This document shows, in pieces, positions 18,124-27,944 of a DNA stretch of 64,000 nt. The position numbers and the translations under genes were made by a program. Origin of the DNA: Lasioglossum baleicum (Eukaryota; Arthropoda; Insecta; Hymenoptera; Halictidae); NCBI RefSeq assembly GCF_051020765.1, contig NW_027469118.1:310001-374000 (forward strand), written 5' to 3'. Numbering within the stretch: position 1 is the first letter of the stretch; each line of letters begins with the position of its first letter. The notes under the pieces are model-generated. The model saw nothing but the letters and a program-made list of their open reading frames with translations, did no database searches and had not been told where the DNA came from.

Positions 18124-18612
18124 AACCCCCACTCCGAGCGAAGGAGGCTACGCAGAGCTGCCTCTTGCATCAGTCTGGTGCTAGCCAGCGGAGTGAGCGG
18201 ACGTGTCGGTCTGCGCTCACTCCATTCTCACACAACGACATCAGTCAGTCTGGCCCAAGCCAGCGAAGCGAGCAGACGTGTCGATCTGCGCTCTTCTAAT
18301 TCGCGCTTCGACGTTCATCGACGTTTGTTCTACAATTCCAATTCCAAATCTAATTCCAATTCTAATTCAAACTCAATACCAATTCCGACTCAACGCAGTC
18401 TCTATTCCAATACTAATTCATTTACTAACTCCTACGCAATTAATTCACTTAATTCATATTCACATTTATATTAATACAATTGTAACCAAGTGTAACCAAG
18501 TTATTATTATAATATATCTTATTTTACCAGAACTTCGCGAGTGACTTCTCTTACAATTCAATCAATTCAGTGACATATTTCTCTCCGATATTCAAACTAT
18601 ATCTTCGTTTAT

Positions 18613-18806
18613 CGTGCACTTGTAGAGTATTGAAACTCGGTCACAAAGGGAGAAGCTTACAGCTCCGCCGAGACAATACGTCTGCAAGCGACATTTTGAA
18701 CAATTGTTCCATTAGCAATCGTGCACTTGTTGAGTATTGAAACTCGGTCACAAAGGGAGAAGCTTACAGCTCCGCCGAGACAATACGTCTGCAAGCGACA
18801 TTTTGA
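18613..18806 (+). repeat. Tandem duplication, period 107 bp, in LTR-B
   Basis: Two near-identical units start at CGTGCACTTGT (18613 and 18720) and end in CGACATTTTGA. The same duplication is in the LTRs at 55557 and 62516. Confidence 0.8.
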
Positions 18807-19128
18807 TCGGTCAAGTGTTTTCTCGGTCAAGTGTTCGATCAAGTCTCCATCAAGTGACAGTTCACACAAGGAATACGTGCAGTGCTAGATCTATAGTGAC
18901 AGTTCTAACAGTGCCCTCGTTCGTTACACAGTGACCCGGCTTGGAGGCCAGTTCGTCCGCTCCGCTTGGGTAGTGTCAATGAACGAGCGGACCTTTTCAA
19001 TAACTACATTTTATTAAAGTCACAGGTGGAATACCGCTGGCCAGCGCCTCCGGGGAACCCCTGGCCAATTTTCCCTTTTTCATTCAGAACATAGACAAAA
19101 TTCCTATAAAGGATTTCTTGAGAAGGAG

Positions 19129-19545
19129 TTGTTAAACCAAGTTCCTTTCGCTCCTCTCTCCTCATGCGTCGAACACGTCACGACCGAGAATATCGAGTGT
19201 GACGCGTCAGATTACGTATCGGTATACGGTTGTCCGTGCCGTCCGATTCCGAACACAGAGATCAACCACGCGGATCTCTCGCGTTCCACGCCTGTCAACG
19301 TTACACCAGCTGCCCGCTATGAGATCATCGATCTCATAGACATCTCTGACGACGACGACAGCCAGGACACAGTGATCCTGCCACGTCCTCGTTGCGTCAT
19401 CACCAACAGCACGTTCCTGTCACCACGTCAACGTATTACGTTGCGTCTTCCCAATCTTCCTCGCCTGGAAGATATTTGCATCGAGGACCCACAGTACGAG
19501 GTCTACGCAGCGCAGAGGAAACAACTCCTGCGACAGTATTATTAA
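19129..19545 (+). pseudogene. LORF of family B, N-terminus lost
   Basis: The frame from 19129 to 19545 (138 codons, non-ATG TTG start) contains the conserved CDASDYVSVYGCPC core, a hydrophobic/acidic EIIDLIDISDDDDS segment and the C-terminus ending LLRQYY. The homologous ATG (ATGCGTCGAACACGT, 19164) survives, but a deletion joins it to the core out of frame, removing most of the basic N-terminal region. The LTRs of the B element at 55557 share this deletion, so it is a subfamily trait. A shorter protein from a non-ATG start or a spliced form is possible but unproven. Confidence 0.55.
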
Positions 19546-19813
19546 GGCGTAACAACAAACCGGTGAGAATCAGTATCTTGTATCCATCTTTACCCCATGT
19601 CAACTCACCGCGTTCGTTGCGTTTACGTATAAGTATCGCCATCCGCGTTGACTGCAAGCGGGTGCCGATTTTCCAAATGACTATCGGTGTCCTAGCGCAT
19701 ATGACTGCCCGTCTGGCTGTCTTGGCGTAAAAGACCGTTTCCTCATCAATTCCACGTGCCGCCTCCTGGGGTCATCTCCTTTGCCTAGGACGTGGGGCGT
19801 GACGTAACAACAG

Positions 19814-20111
19814 CATTGCGGTGAGTCGTATAATGTCTTGTATAATTGCTGAATCCTGTAAACTCACCGTTTTCGTTGCATCATCTCGCGCGTGATTCTT
19901 GTCGGGACACTTCTTGTAACCGCGTCGGACGTTCTCTTCTTGACTGCATCCATCGCAATATCGGTTGTCCTAGTGCATATGACAGCCCGCGGCTGTCTCG
20001 GCACGAAAGACCACTCCTCATTTTAATCATAATATCTCAACCGTCCGTCTGTCACTGTTCTCTTTTCTCTCTCCTGGTACCTGTAACAAAAACACAGTGA
20101 CGGACGTGACA
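19814..20111 (+). repeat. 3' LTR of A1, third part
   Basis: Continues LTR-A from the ACAG repeat (19810-19813) to the terminal GTGACA, and includes the splice-donor hairpin and the 17-nt palindrome. Confidence 0.88.
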
Positions 20112-20700
20112 CCGGTATCAAGTCCGATTGTTTCTATTCCGAGTCTAGGTTGAAAGGAAATGTCCCCGCCTTTGATTCTCTAAAGACGACAGAACGTCTA
20201 CATAAAATAAAGCATAAAACTCTACCTCGTATAGACCGAGCATACGAGTCGATCATAAAAGATCATCCCGCGATAATTTCTAAATCAGAGTCAAAGAGAG
20301 TCTATATTTCATTTCAAAAACCTACCTCTGATTTTTCGCCGGGACATGATCTCTTCCAGTCTCAACGGTCAAGTATCCGTGCACCGCAAAGCGATTTCCA
20401 TCCATCTAGGAATTATACGTCTGTAAAATACGCGTCAGCAAAAAGGAGAAACAAATTTCGTATTATACTATACCTCTGCGATAACCCGCGAACATTGATT
20501 GTAGCGTCTCCTGCGATTTGCGATAAGAAACCCTCCCAGGAGATTTCATTACAGTCCTCCGCTGACGCGAAATTAGAATCCGCGATATTCACGCGTCCGG
20601 TCAACACCGATAAGCGAGCGAAATCCGAAACCCAGCGTCGACAGAATCTCCTTCGACCACCGGAAGATATAGAACAGGTATTCCTACTCAAAGAACCCTG
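20112..20700 (+). pseudogene. pol: Family-B polyprotein remnant lacking the P1/P2 accessory module
   Basis: Open from 20114 to the LTR boundary at 20700. It matches the B polyprotein from GIKSDCFYSESRLKG to RRQNLL (compare 60469-61010) and then reads RPPEDIEQVFLLKEPC, the A-type junction into the GPY/F-like module. In the complete B elements the frame departs after EQ into the P1/P2 region. This copy therefore appears to be a B element with filler plus integrase C-terminus. The left end was cut by A1 and the right end by the B element that starts at 20701. Confidence 0.75.
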
Positions 20701-23129
20701 TGTTACGTCACGCCCCACGTCCTAGGCAAAGAAGATGACCCCAGGAGGCGGCACGTGGAATTGAAGAGGAAACGGTCTTTTACGCCAAGACAGCCAGACG
20801 GGCAGTCATATGCGCTAGGACACCGATAGTCATTTGAGACCGACACCCGCTAGCAGTCAACGCGGATGGCGATACTTCTACGCTGACGCAACGAACGCGG
20901 TGAGTTGACATGGAACAAAAGGGGTTACAAAAGATACGAATTCTCACCGGTTAGTTGTTGTATCTTAGTAGTACTGTTGAAGGAGCTGAGCTCGTCGGTC
21001 AGCATGGGTCTGGTATAACGGGTCGTCCAGACAGATCTCATCGAGATGAGGAAGGTTTGGCAGCTGTCTCGCTGGGGTACGCACGACAATGCGTCTGTTG
21101 GACGGTAGGTACTCGTCCTTGATGATCCTACAGCGAACGTGCGGCAAGATTATGGTGCTCCTGCTGTCATCGTCATCAGAGCTGGTGACGAGATCAATGA
21201 CCTCGTAACGAACGGCAGGCGGGTTGTTGTTGTCACTGGACAGGTTTATGGTATTCCTGACGTCGTCGTCGTCGTCAGAGATGTCAACGAGATCGGCTAT
21301 CTCGTAGCGACCAGCAGACGGTTTGGTGACAGGTGAAGAACGCGAGAGGTCCGCGTGGTCGACCTCTGTGTTCGGAATCGGACGGCACGGACAACCGTAT
21401 ACCGATACGTAATCTGACGCGTCGCACTCGATATTCTCGGTCGTTCCGAGAAGTTCAGTCCAATCAGTCGAACTTAAGACGCGGTTTAAGATGGCTGTTT
21501 GATTTAATGCCCGTTTGAACTTGGCCAGTTGATACTTTCGGCCTGCACGACGTGTACGACGCATAAGGGATGGGTATGGAAGGAACTGTTTCGGAAGAGT
21601 TAATACTCTGAAAATCCTTTTGTCGGATTTTGTCTAAGTCCCAAACGTGAAAGAAAAATTGGCCAGGGGTTCCCCGTAGGCGCTGGCCAGAGGTAATTTA
21701 CCTGACTCGAAAATGTCCACTCGTTAATCGGCACTACCCAGCAGAGCAGACGAACTGGCCTCCGAGCCGGGTCACCGTGCGACAACGAGGGCACTATTAA
21801 AACAGTCACTTCACTTTAGACACTGATATGTTTCCTTTCACAAACTGTCACTTTAACTTCGATAATCTTTTGACTAAGTGTCACCTCGTTGACGTATTGC
21901 CTCGGCGGAGCTGTAAGCTTCTCCCTTTGTGACCGAGGTTGAACACGTAAGCGAGAGCTCAATTATTTATTATTAATATTAAATGCGTTTATCTGATTTG
22001 GAAAGTTATTATTTCCAAACGCCTACTCGTCAACCACTACTTCTCAGCGGAGCGGACGAACTGACCTCCAAGCCGAGTTCTGTATGATTAACGAGGGCAC
22101 GATTCGAATTTCGAAAAGAAACTGTCACTGGATTTAGTAGAATGATGTGGAAATTAACTTCACGTAGCACTGGTAAAATATAATATATATATTGAAATAA
22201 AGAACGTTGAGTACACTTGAGTATAAACTTGGTAGTATAATAATAAATGAATTAAACGTAATAATCGTATACGGAGTATGAGTTAGTAAGAGTTAGAATT
22301 GGAATTGATTTAGGAATTGAATTGGAATGGATTTGGAATAGAATAGTAGAACAAACGTCGATGAACGTCGAAGCGCGAATTAGAAGAGCGCAGATCGACA
22401 CGTCTGCTCGCTTCGCTGGCTTGGGCCAGACTGACTGATGTCGTTGTGTGAGAATGGAGTGAGCGCAGACCGACACGTCCGCTCACTCCGCTGGCTAGCA
22501 CCAGACTGATGCAAGAGGCAGCTCTGCGTAGCCTCCTTCGCTCGGAGTGGGGGTTGCTGACGCTGCAGTCCCTTTGTCCTCGCTCGTCGGAGTGGTGACG
22601 GGTGCAAGACTGCTGACGTTGCAGTCTCTTTGTCCTCGCTCTCGACAGAGTGGTGACGCGTGCAAGACTGCTGACGTTGCGATCTCTTTGTTCTCGAGGT
22701 GGCGTTTACTCGAGCGGAGTTGAGGATTTGAACAAGTTGTAAGTGTAGATGAGGGTTTGAACAAGTGTTAAGTGTAGATGAGGGTTTAAACAAGTTATAA
22801 GTGTAGATGAGGGTTTGAACAAGTGTTAGGTAAGATTGAGAGTTTGGAGTGGTGGTTGGGTTTAGAACAATTGGGAGAGTCGAGATTTAAGTAGTGATGG
22901 GTATTAGAACAAGTTTAGGAAAAGTCGTGGGTGAAGTAGTGATGGGTTTAAGATGTATTAGAATTAGAACAAGAGTTTGATAGCGATGGGTTTAAGAGAT
23001 ATTAGATTTAGAACAAGAGTTTGATAGCGATGGGTTTAAGAGGTTGTTATGTACTTAATATTTAGTCTTAACCTAGAATCGAGGTACGGTCCTCGATTCG
23101 ACCAACGTCGGAGGTCGTCCGACGTAACA
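20701..23129 (-). repeat. LTR-B variant (3' LTR), 2429 bp
   Basis: Ends are typical of family B (TGTTACGTCGGACG... and ...GGGGCGTGACGTAACA). It differs from the other B LTRs in its central part and carries a full 199-aa LORF. The sequence around the A/GCCGGGTCAC block is present twice (about 21730-21795 and 22035-22110). It also has GCNNCGTCAGC motifs and a hairpin CGGTGAG/CTCACCG (20898-20949). Confidence 0.88.
20965..21564 (-). CDS. LORF of the B-variant LTR: 199-aa protein with two SUMO-interacting-like motifs
   Basis: Full-length homologue of the 172-aa LTR protein. It has a basic N-terminus (MRRTRRAGRKYQLAKFKRAL), a WTELLGTTE block, the invariant CDASDYVSVYGCPC at residues 47-60, and a C-terminus ending LLQQYY. 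The extra length is a duplicated segment: residues 89-101 (IADLVDISDDDDD) and 122-134 (VIDLVTSSDDDDS), each introduced by RYE. VIDLV followed by Ser and Asp is very close to canonical SUMO-interacting motifs. It lies in the LTR downstream of the enhancer-like region and is followed by a splice-donor-like hairpin. The function is unknown. Conservation of three blocks between diverged LTR families, with the DNA between them altered, suggests protein-level selection. Confidence 0.72.
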   Translation of the reverse strand: MRRTRRAGRKYQLAKFKRALNQTAILNRVLSSTDWTELLGTTENIECDASDYVSVYGCPCRPIPNTEVDHADLSRSSPVTKPSAGRYEIADLVDISDDDDDVRNTINLSSDNNNPPAVRYEVIDLVTSSDDDDSRSTIILPHVRCRIIKDEYLPSNRRIVVRTPARQLPNLPHLDEICLDDPLYQTHADRRAQLLQQYY

Positions 23130-23450
23130 CCTCCCTCGCCGGAGAAGAGATTTCTCGGAGTGAAATCTCTCGGTCCGAGGTTGTGTTCGGTGAGCGCTCG
23201 CATTACAATTTTTGGTCTTGAGACGCATCGTTAGTGAGCGATCCGCGCAGGGAGCTCAGTTCTCGGCGCACGTTGACTGTATTAACAGTACGAAACACTG
23301 GATGCACTGAGATGTTGTCTGATTCTGCGCGAGGAGTTGGGGTAGGTTTCGCAATGTCCGACAGTCTATAATCGCAATGTTCATTATTTGACTGTCTTTT
23401 ATTGGGGTCTTGGGAGGGAATGGGCTCAACTATTTCACTGTTGTTGCCAT
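23130..23450 (-). other. 3' non-coding part of the B element with remnant of the polyprotein tail
   Basis: Contains the hairpin and GAGGGAGG purine tract next to the LTR, and an out-of-frame relic of the family tail (DNISVHPVF...RRELSSLRG), as in the B element at 62194-62442. No separate gene seen. Confidence 0.6.
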
Positions 23451-23852
23451 TTAGTTCGTGATGAGGTGTTCCTCCATGTCCGAGTCTGAATCCTCGTCCG
23501 AACTTCCTTCGGATGAATCGGAGTCATCTGATGAGTCGGAGACCTCTGGGTTTTCTAACATGATGCCCTGTCCGGCCAGAATGCTCAGGCATTCTCGGCA
23601 ATCCATTACTGGAGTTTCGGTGCATATCGGACCACCGCATTCTTCGCAATCGTTTTGGACAGAGTACATTCGCTGGTGATTCCAAATTCTTACATTGGAA
23701 ATGACTGTTCTCTGGCTACAGTCATAGCAAAGTTTCCTTCCGTCGGGCGTTATTCTTATCCTGCCATTGTAGCAGGAGATTTCGAGCAAGTAGGTGGGAA
23801 TTGCAGGTGGTCTCTTCTGACCGGCCTTCCTGATTGGAAGTTGTTTGCACAT
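23451..23852 (-). CDS. P2: 133-aa Cys-rich, acidic-tailed accessory protein
   Basis: Intact ORF starting MCKQLP. Cysteines at 2, 27, 42, 45, 69, 72, 85 and 88 and His59 occupy the same residue numbers as in the neighbouring P1, without any gap, suggesting a zinc-bound fold made of CxxC pairs (RING- or treble-clef-like). Residues ~100-128 are a Ser/Asp/Glu run suited to CK2 phosphorylation. It is the last gene of the B element and is in frame with the polyprotein; an own ATG in good context (AAAATG) allows separate translation. Family and function are not recognised. The translation equals the copy at 61793-62194. Confidence 0.7.
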   Translation of the reverse strand: MCKQLPIRKAGQKRPPAIPTYLLEISCYNGRIRITPDGRKLCYDCSQRTVISNVRIWNHQRMYSVQNDCEECGGPICTETPVMDCRECLSILAGQGIMLENPEVSDSSDDSDSSEGSSDEDSDSDMEEHLITN

Positions 23853-24202
23853 TTTGATGAGTGTTTTAACGTGCTTTTTCGTAATGTTGCTTGTGTCACG
23901 TCCGTCACTGTGTTTTTGTTACAGGTATCAGGAGAGAGAAAAGAGAACAGTGACAGACGGACGGTTGAGATATTATGATTAAAATGAGGAGTGGTCTTTC
24001 GTGCCGAGACAGCCGCGGGCTGTCATATGCACTAGGACAACCGATATTGCTATGATGCAGTCAAGAAGAGAACGTCCGACGCGGTTACAAGGAGTGTCCC
24101 GACAAGAATCACGCGCGAGATGATGCAACGAAAACGGTGAGTTTACAGGATTCAGCAATTATACAAGATATTATACGACTCACCGCAATGTTGTATTAAC
24201 GC

Positions 24203-24629
24203 CTAATAATATTGCTGCAGCAGGAACTGGCGGTACTGACAGTAGGTGTCGTACATCGGGTCTTCTATACAGATGTCCTCGAGGTGGGGAAGATCTGGCA
24301 GAGTTGCTGCTGCTCGGTTCGGGACGACGTTAGTGGCCTTGAATGCTGGCCGCAAGACGACACGTTGATGAGCTCAGGACGATCGACCGGATGTAGAACT
24401 GGCGTCGGAGCTCGCGAGAGGTCCGCGTGGTTGACCTCTTTAGGAGGGTTGCAAGGGCAACCGTATACAGAAACGTAATCGGACGCGTCACACGGAATGT
24501 GCTCGGTGGTTCCAGAAGTTCTGTCCACTCGGTAGTGGCAATGATTTGATCGAGCACCGCTTTATTTCTTAACGCGCGTCTCAATTTAGCAAGTTGATAC
24601 TTGAGTCCCGCTCGACGTGGGCGTCGCAT
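24203..24629 (-). pseudogene. LORF with internal deletion
   Basis: N-terminal part (MRRPRRAGLKY...) and C-terminal part are recognisable, but roughly 100 bp around 24372, including the VIDIADDDDS segment, is deleted, and a small indel after WTELL shifts the frame. Not expected to make the 172-aa protein. Confidence 0.75.
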
Positions 24630-25496
24630 GGGTAAGGAATAGTAATGATGGAATATTAATAATATAATGAAAATGAACTTCCACTTGTTATTAACCTTTT
24701 TGGTAGTTAACTCGCTTCACGTCTATAGTGGCGGCTCAGCGTTTCCACTGCGCTCTTTAGACCAATTCTAGACGTGGCACGAGAACTTCTCTATGACTCG
24801 CTTCAAATTCCTTATTGGCGGCTCAGCGTTTCCACTGCGCACTTTAGACCAAGTCCGGATATGTCACGAGTTTAATATATTCGATACAAGAACTGAATTG
24901 GAAGATGGTGTTGAACTAACACAAGAATAACAAGATCGAAGCACTGGTATAACAACGATATATTAAATAAGAACTGGTAAGTACACTGGTATACAATATG
25001 TAAGTAGTATTATAATAGGAGTAGTAATTGGATTAATGAATAATGGATATTGTAATATGTTATAGGAATAATGTATGAGAATTAGGACTTGAGTTGAGTT
25101 GAGTTAGAGTTGGAATTGGAATTGGAATTAGGAGTGAAGGATCGACACACTTCACTTTCGCGGAGCTAGACTGAACACGTCTGCTCTTGAAGCCGGACTG
25201 GCGGCTGAGGCCAGGTAGGCACGTCTGTGCGAGTCGCTGGCTGAAGGCGGACTGCTCGAGTCGCGAGATGGAGGCGGACTGATGCAAGCGTCCGCTCTGC
25301 CTTGCCTCCTTCGTTCGGAGTGGGGATAGCTGACGCTGCAGTCTCTTTGTTCTTCGGTCGTCGGAGTGGGAGAACCGCTGACGCAGCAGCGTCTTCGCTC
25401 CCGGGGACTGCACGTGCATTTCTGCTGACGCTGCAGTCTCGTGGCTGTCCTATTGCCCTCTACGAGCGTGGGACTGCTGATGCAGCAGTCTTTGGA

Positions 25497-25531
25497 CTTC
25501 TCGACGTTTCTAGAAGCTTCTGGATGCTTCC
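25497..25531 (-). promoter_or_regulatory. Heat-shock element (solo LTR-A)
   Basis: Same seven-unit site as at 3845 with one change in unit 3 (AGAAG to CAGAAG context). Confidence 0.55.
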
Positions 25532-25774
25532 AGAGTGATGCAATACTTTATTGCATTATGTGTCGTGGTGATGGGTTGAAACTGAGGTAAGGTGTTGATC
25601 AAGGTGAAGTTATGGTAATGGGTAGAGACGGAGATAAGGATTAGAACAATAGAATAATGAGATCTTAATATTATGTTCTTATGTCTAGGGGAAGGTGTGT
25701 GGATCTTATGCAGATCAGACCTTGTATACATAGTGTGTGTACAAGGCCAACGTCGTACATCGGACGACGTAACA

Positions 25775-27944
25775 CTTGAGCGGTGGGCGATTGCAGAATG
25801 ACTGCTCTTCTGCTTTGTTTGTTCGATGTGGGTTAGTGGGGGGTGAGCAAGTCCAACCGGCAGGGGAATACTGAGTATGGATAAGTAATCTCCCTGTTGA
25901 CTCGGCATTTTGCTCCCCTTGTTGGTTAGAGTAATCACTCTTGTCTCAGGTGACGAGATTACGGCTTTGGCACAAACACTCTGCATCTCTAATTTGCTTG
26001 AGTATTGGTGTCTTCGTCCGAGGAAGAGGTGCTTGAGTTTTCGTCCTCTTCTTCGTCGTCCGTGAGAATTTCGCCTCTTTCTCTTCTTATTCTGGCAGTG
26101 TCTGTTGCTGCCCGATCCAGTGCGAGGAGGAAGCTGCAGTGGATGCATTCCAATATTGGGGTTTCCCTCAATATGGGTTTTGTACACGCGTCGCATGCGT
26201 TCTTCTTTTTCCTTGTAAGAACGTGCGTGTATACGATGACCCTCCTGACTACCGCAGTGAGACTGCAGGCAAGGCATAGTTCTCTGCCATTTAGGGAGAT
26301 TCTGTGTCTGCCATTGTAGCAGAATATTCCCTGGTATCTGTAGATGAAGTCTCCGGCTTTGTTCGCCGATGGTCTCGCCGGTTGTAAGTGTCCGCACATG
26401 TTGATTGTGTTTGTGGATACTGGCCACGATGTGGTAGGCGGCTGGTAACAGGCTGGGATTCTGGCTGTAGGAACTTCTTCGAAGTGCTGCTGTCGTTTGT
26501 TCTGTATCTTCCGGCGGTGGAAGGAGATTTTGTCGACGCTGGGTTTCGGATTTCGCTCGTTTGTCGGTGTTGACCGGACGCGTGATTAACGCGGATTCTA
26601 ATTTCGCGTCAGCGGAGGACTGTAATGAAATCTCCTGGGAGGGTTTCTTATCGCAAGTCGCAGGAGATGCTACAATCATTGTTCGCGGGTTATCGCAGAG
26701 GTATAGTATAATACGAAATTTGTTTCTCCTTTTTGCTGACGCGTATTTTACAGACGTATAATTCCTAGATGGATGAAACTCGCTTTGCGGTGCACGGATA
26801 CTTGACCGTTTAGATTGGAAGAGATCATGTTCCGGCGAAAAATCAGAGGTAGGTTTTTGAAATGAAATATAGACTCTCTTTGACTCTGATTTAGAAATTA
26901 TCGCGGGATGATCTTTTATGATCGACTCGTATACTCGGTCTATACGAGGTAGAGTTTTATGCTTTACTTTATGTAGACGTTCTGTCGTCTTTAGAGAATC
27001 AAAGGCGGGGACATTTCCTTTCAACCTAGACTCGGAATAGAAAAAATCGGACTTGATACCGGAGCTTGTAGAATAAACCTTCATAGGTTTGAATTCGCGG
27101 GAGTCTTCTTTGGACTCTGGATTAAAATTGTCGGGATGGTTACCGAATACGTCGGGATGGTTACCGGAATTGAAAAGGTCGGGATGGTTACCGAATGCGT
27201 CGGGATGGTTACCGGAATTAGAAAGGTCGGGATGGTTACCGAATACGTCGGGATGGTTACCGGAATTAGAAAGGTCGGGATGGTTACCGAATGCGTCGGG
27301 ATAGTGCCCGGAATTAGTTGAATAACGCTCGATCTCTTCCACCTCTAACACGGGTAATCGGAATGAGATCGGACGCGGAGATGTGTTGAAACATCTGAGG
27401 CTCGCTTTGCCTCCGCGATTAGTGACTACACAGTCACCGAGGAATACATCCGGCGCTACGCTGACGCGGCGGATATATCCCTGTTTCGGGCCCTGTACGC
27501 TGACTGCAATGCAGGCGGCTGTTCGGGGCTCAACGGCAAACTCATTAGAGTCTGCTGCAGTCCTTGATTCGGACTGTTGATTTTGATTTTTGCGCTTATC
27601 GACCGGTTCCTCTACGATATTATTCGATGTGATACGAATCTCTCCCGGTTGCACCCGACGTTTTGAGAGAGGGAATGTTTCTTCCTCTGTCCTTGCGGCG
27701 TGCTTTTCAAGAGAGACCTCCGTTTTCGGAGAAGGCATTGAAATAACCCTCGTCATTGAACTATCGCGGGGCTCAGTCGGCAGTGCGCGTGAATTAGAGA
27801 ACGGAATAGAGATGTTTCCGATTAAAACGAATTGTTTTGCAAAGGAAATCTCAGCTCCTCCTATAAAGAAGGGCGAGCCGAGAATTCCGTTAACACTGAC
27901 TGGAAAATCGTCCCCGAGCACGTGGAATTTGACAGGGATTGTCC
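25775..27944 (-). pseudogene. pol: B polyprotein, middle part (spacer, repeats, filler, P1 region)
   Basis: This is the segment of the interrupted B polyprotein between the two solo LTR insertions. From the 27944 side it encodes the second half of the retropepsin (GILGSPFF), the spacer with APDVFLGDCVVTN, four 16-aa repeats (about 27130-27310), and the filler (RLKGNVPAF...RRQNLLPPPEDTEQ). It then reads across the P1 region in another frame. The frame stays open past 25775 into the solo LTR-A, giving a chimeric 803-codon ORF that ends at 25510; that fusion is an accident of insertion. The separate P1 ORF inside is intact. Confidence 0.72.
25989..26399 (-). CDS. P1: 136-aa Cys-rich, acidic-tailed accessory protein
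   Basis: Intact ORF starting MCGHL, in a different frame from the polyprotein that overlaps it. Cys2, 27, 42, 45, 69, 72, 85, 88 and His59 are shared with P2 at identical positions. Shared words include CYNGR at 27-31, GR.LC..CS at 38-46, CxxC..PI..ETP at 69-81 and C..C at 85-88. Residues ~108-132 are Asp/Glu/Ser/Thr-rich. A zinc-stabilised fold is likely; the function is unknown. It differs from the copy at 61131-61541 at only one residue (Ile for Val near residue 19). P1 and P2 look like an ancient tandem duplication kept as a pair. Confidence 0.7.
   Translation of the reverse strand: MCGHLQPARPSANKAGDFIYRYQGIFCYNGRHRISLNGRELCLACSLTAVVRRVIVYTHVLTRKKKNACDACTKPILRETPILECIHCSFLLALDRAATDTARIRRERGEILTDDEEEDENSSTSSSDEDTNTQAN

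Larger units (their letters stand above)
17653..19809 (+). mobile_element. Solo LTR of family B inside the A1 LTR
   Basis: 2157 bp, TGTTACGTC...GACGTAACA with 9-bp perfect inverted ends, flanked by ACAG. No internal region remains, so LTR-LTR recombination is likely. Contents: perfect inverted repeat GAATCGAGG/CCTCGATTC near the start, CT-rich AAACCC repeats (about 17720-17970), three GCNNCGTCAGC motifs, an AT-rich stretch, a 107-bp tandem duplication, a GC-rich inverted repeat TGGCCAG...CTGGCCA (near 19036-19065), a degraded LORF, and a splice-donor-like hairpin (19561-19610). Confidence 0.9.
1..20111 (+). mobile_element. A1: family-A Ty3/gypsy element, 5' part outside window, 3' LTR split by two insertions
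   Basis: Its own sequence is 1-3601, 16972-17652 and 19814-20111. It holds the end of gag, the -1 frame polyprotein without RT or integrase, and a 3' LTR interrupted by the A dimer and a solo LTR-B. The sequence following the LTR end (CCGG at 20112) is family-B polyprotein DNA, so A1 had inserted into a B element. The matching left TSD is outside the window. It is non-autonomous because the RT-integrase segment is replaced by a short filler. Confidence 0.85.
23894..25774 (-). mobile_element. Solo LTR-A inserted between P1 and P2 of the B element
   Basis: 1881 bp, TGTCAC...GTAACA as read on the + strand, flanked by CTTG (23890-23893, 25775-25778). It has heat-shock and GCNNNRTCAGC motifs and a damaged LORF. 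Confidence 0.9.

Noticed and set aside
25510..27921. 803-aa ORF read as a novel gene
   Set aside because: It is the B polyprotein running by chance into a solo LTR-A inserted at 25774.
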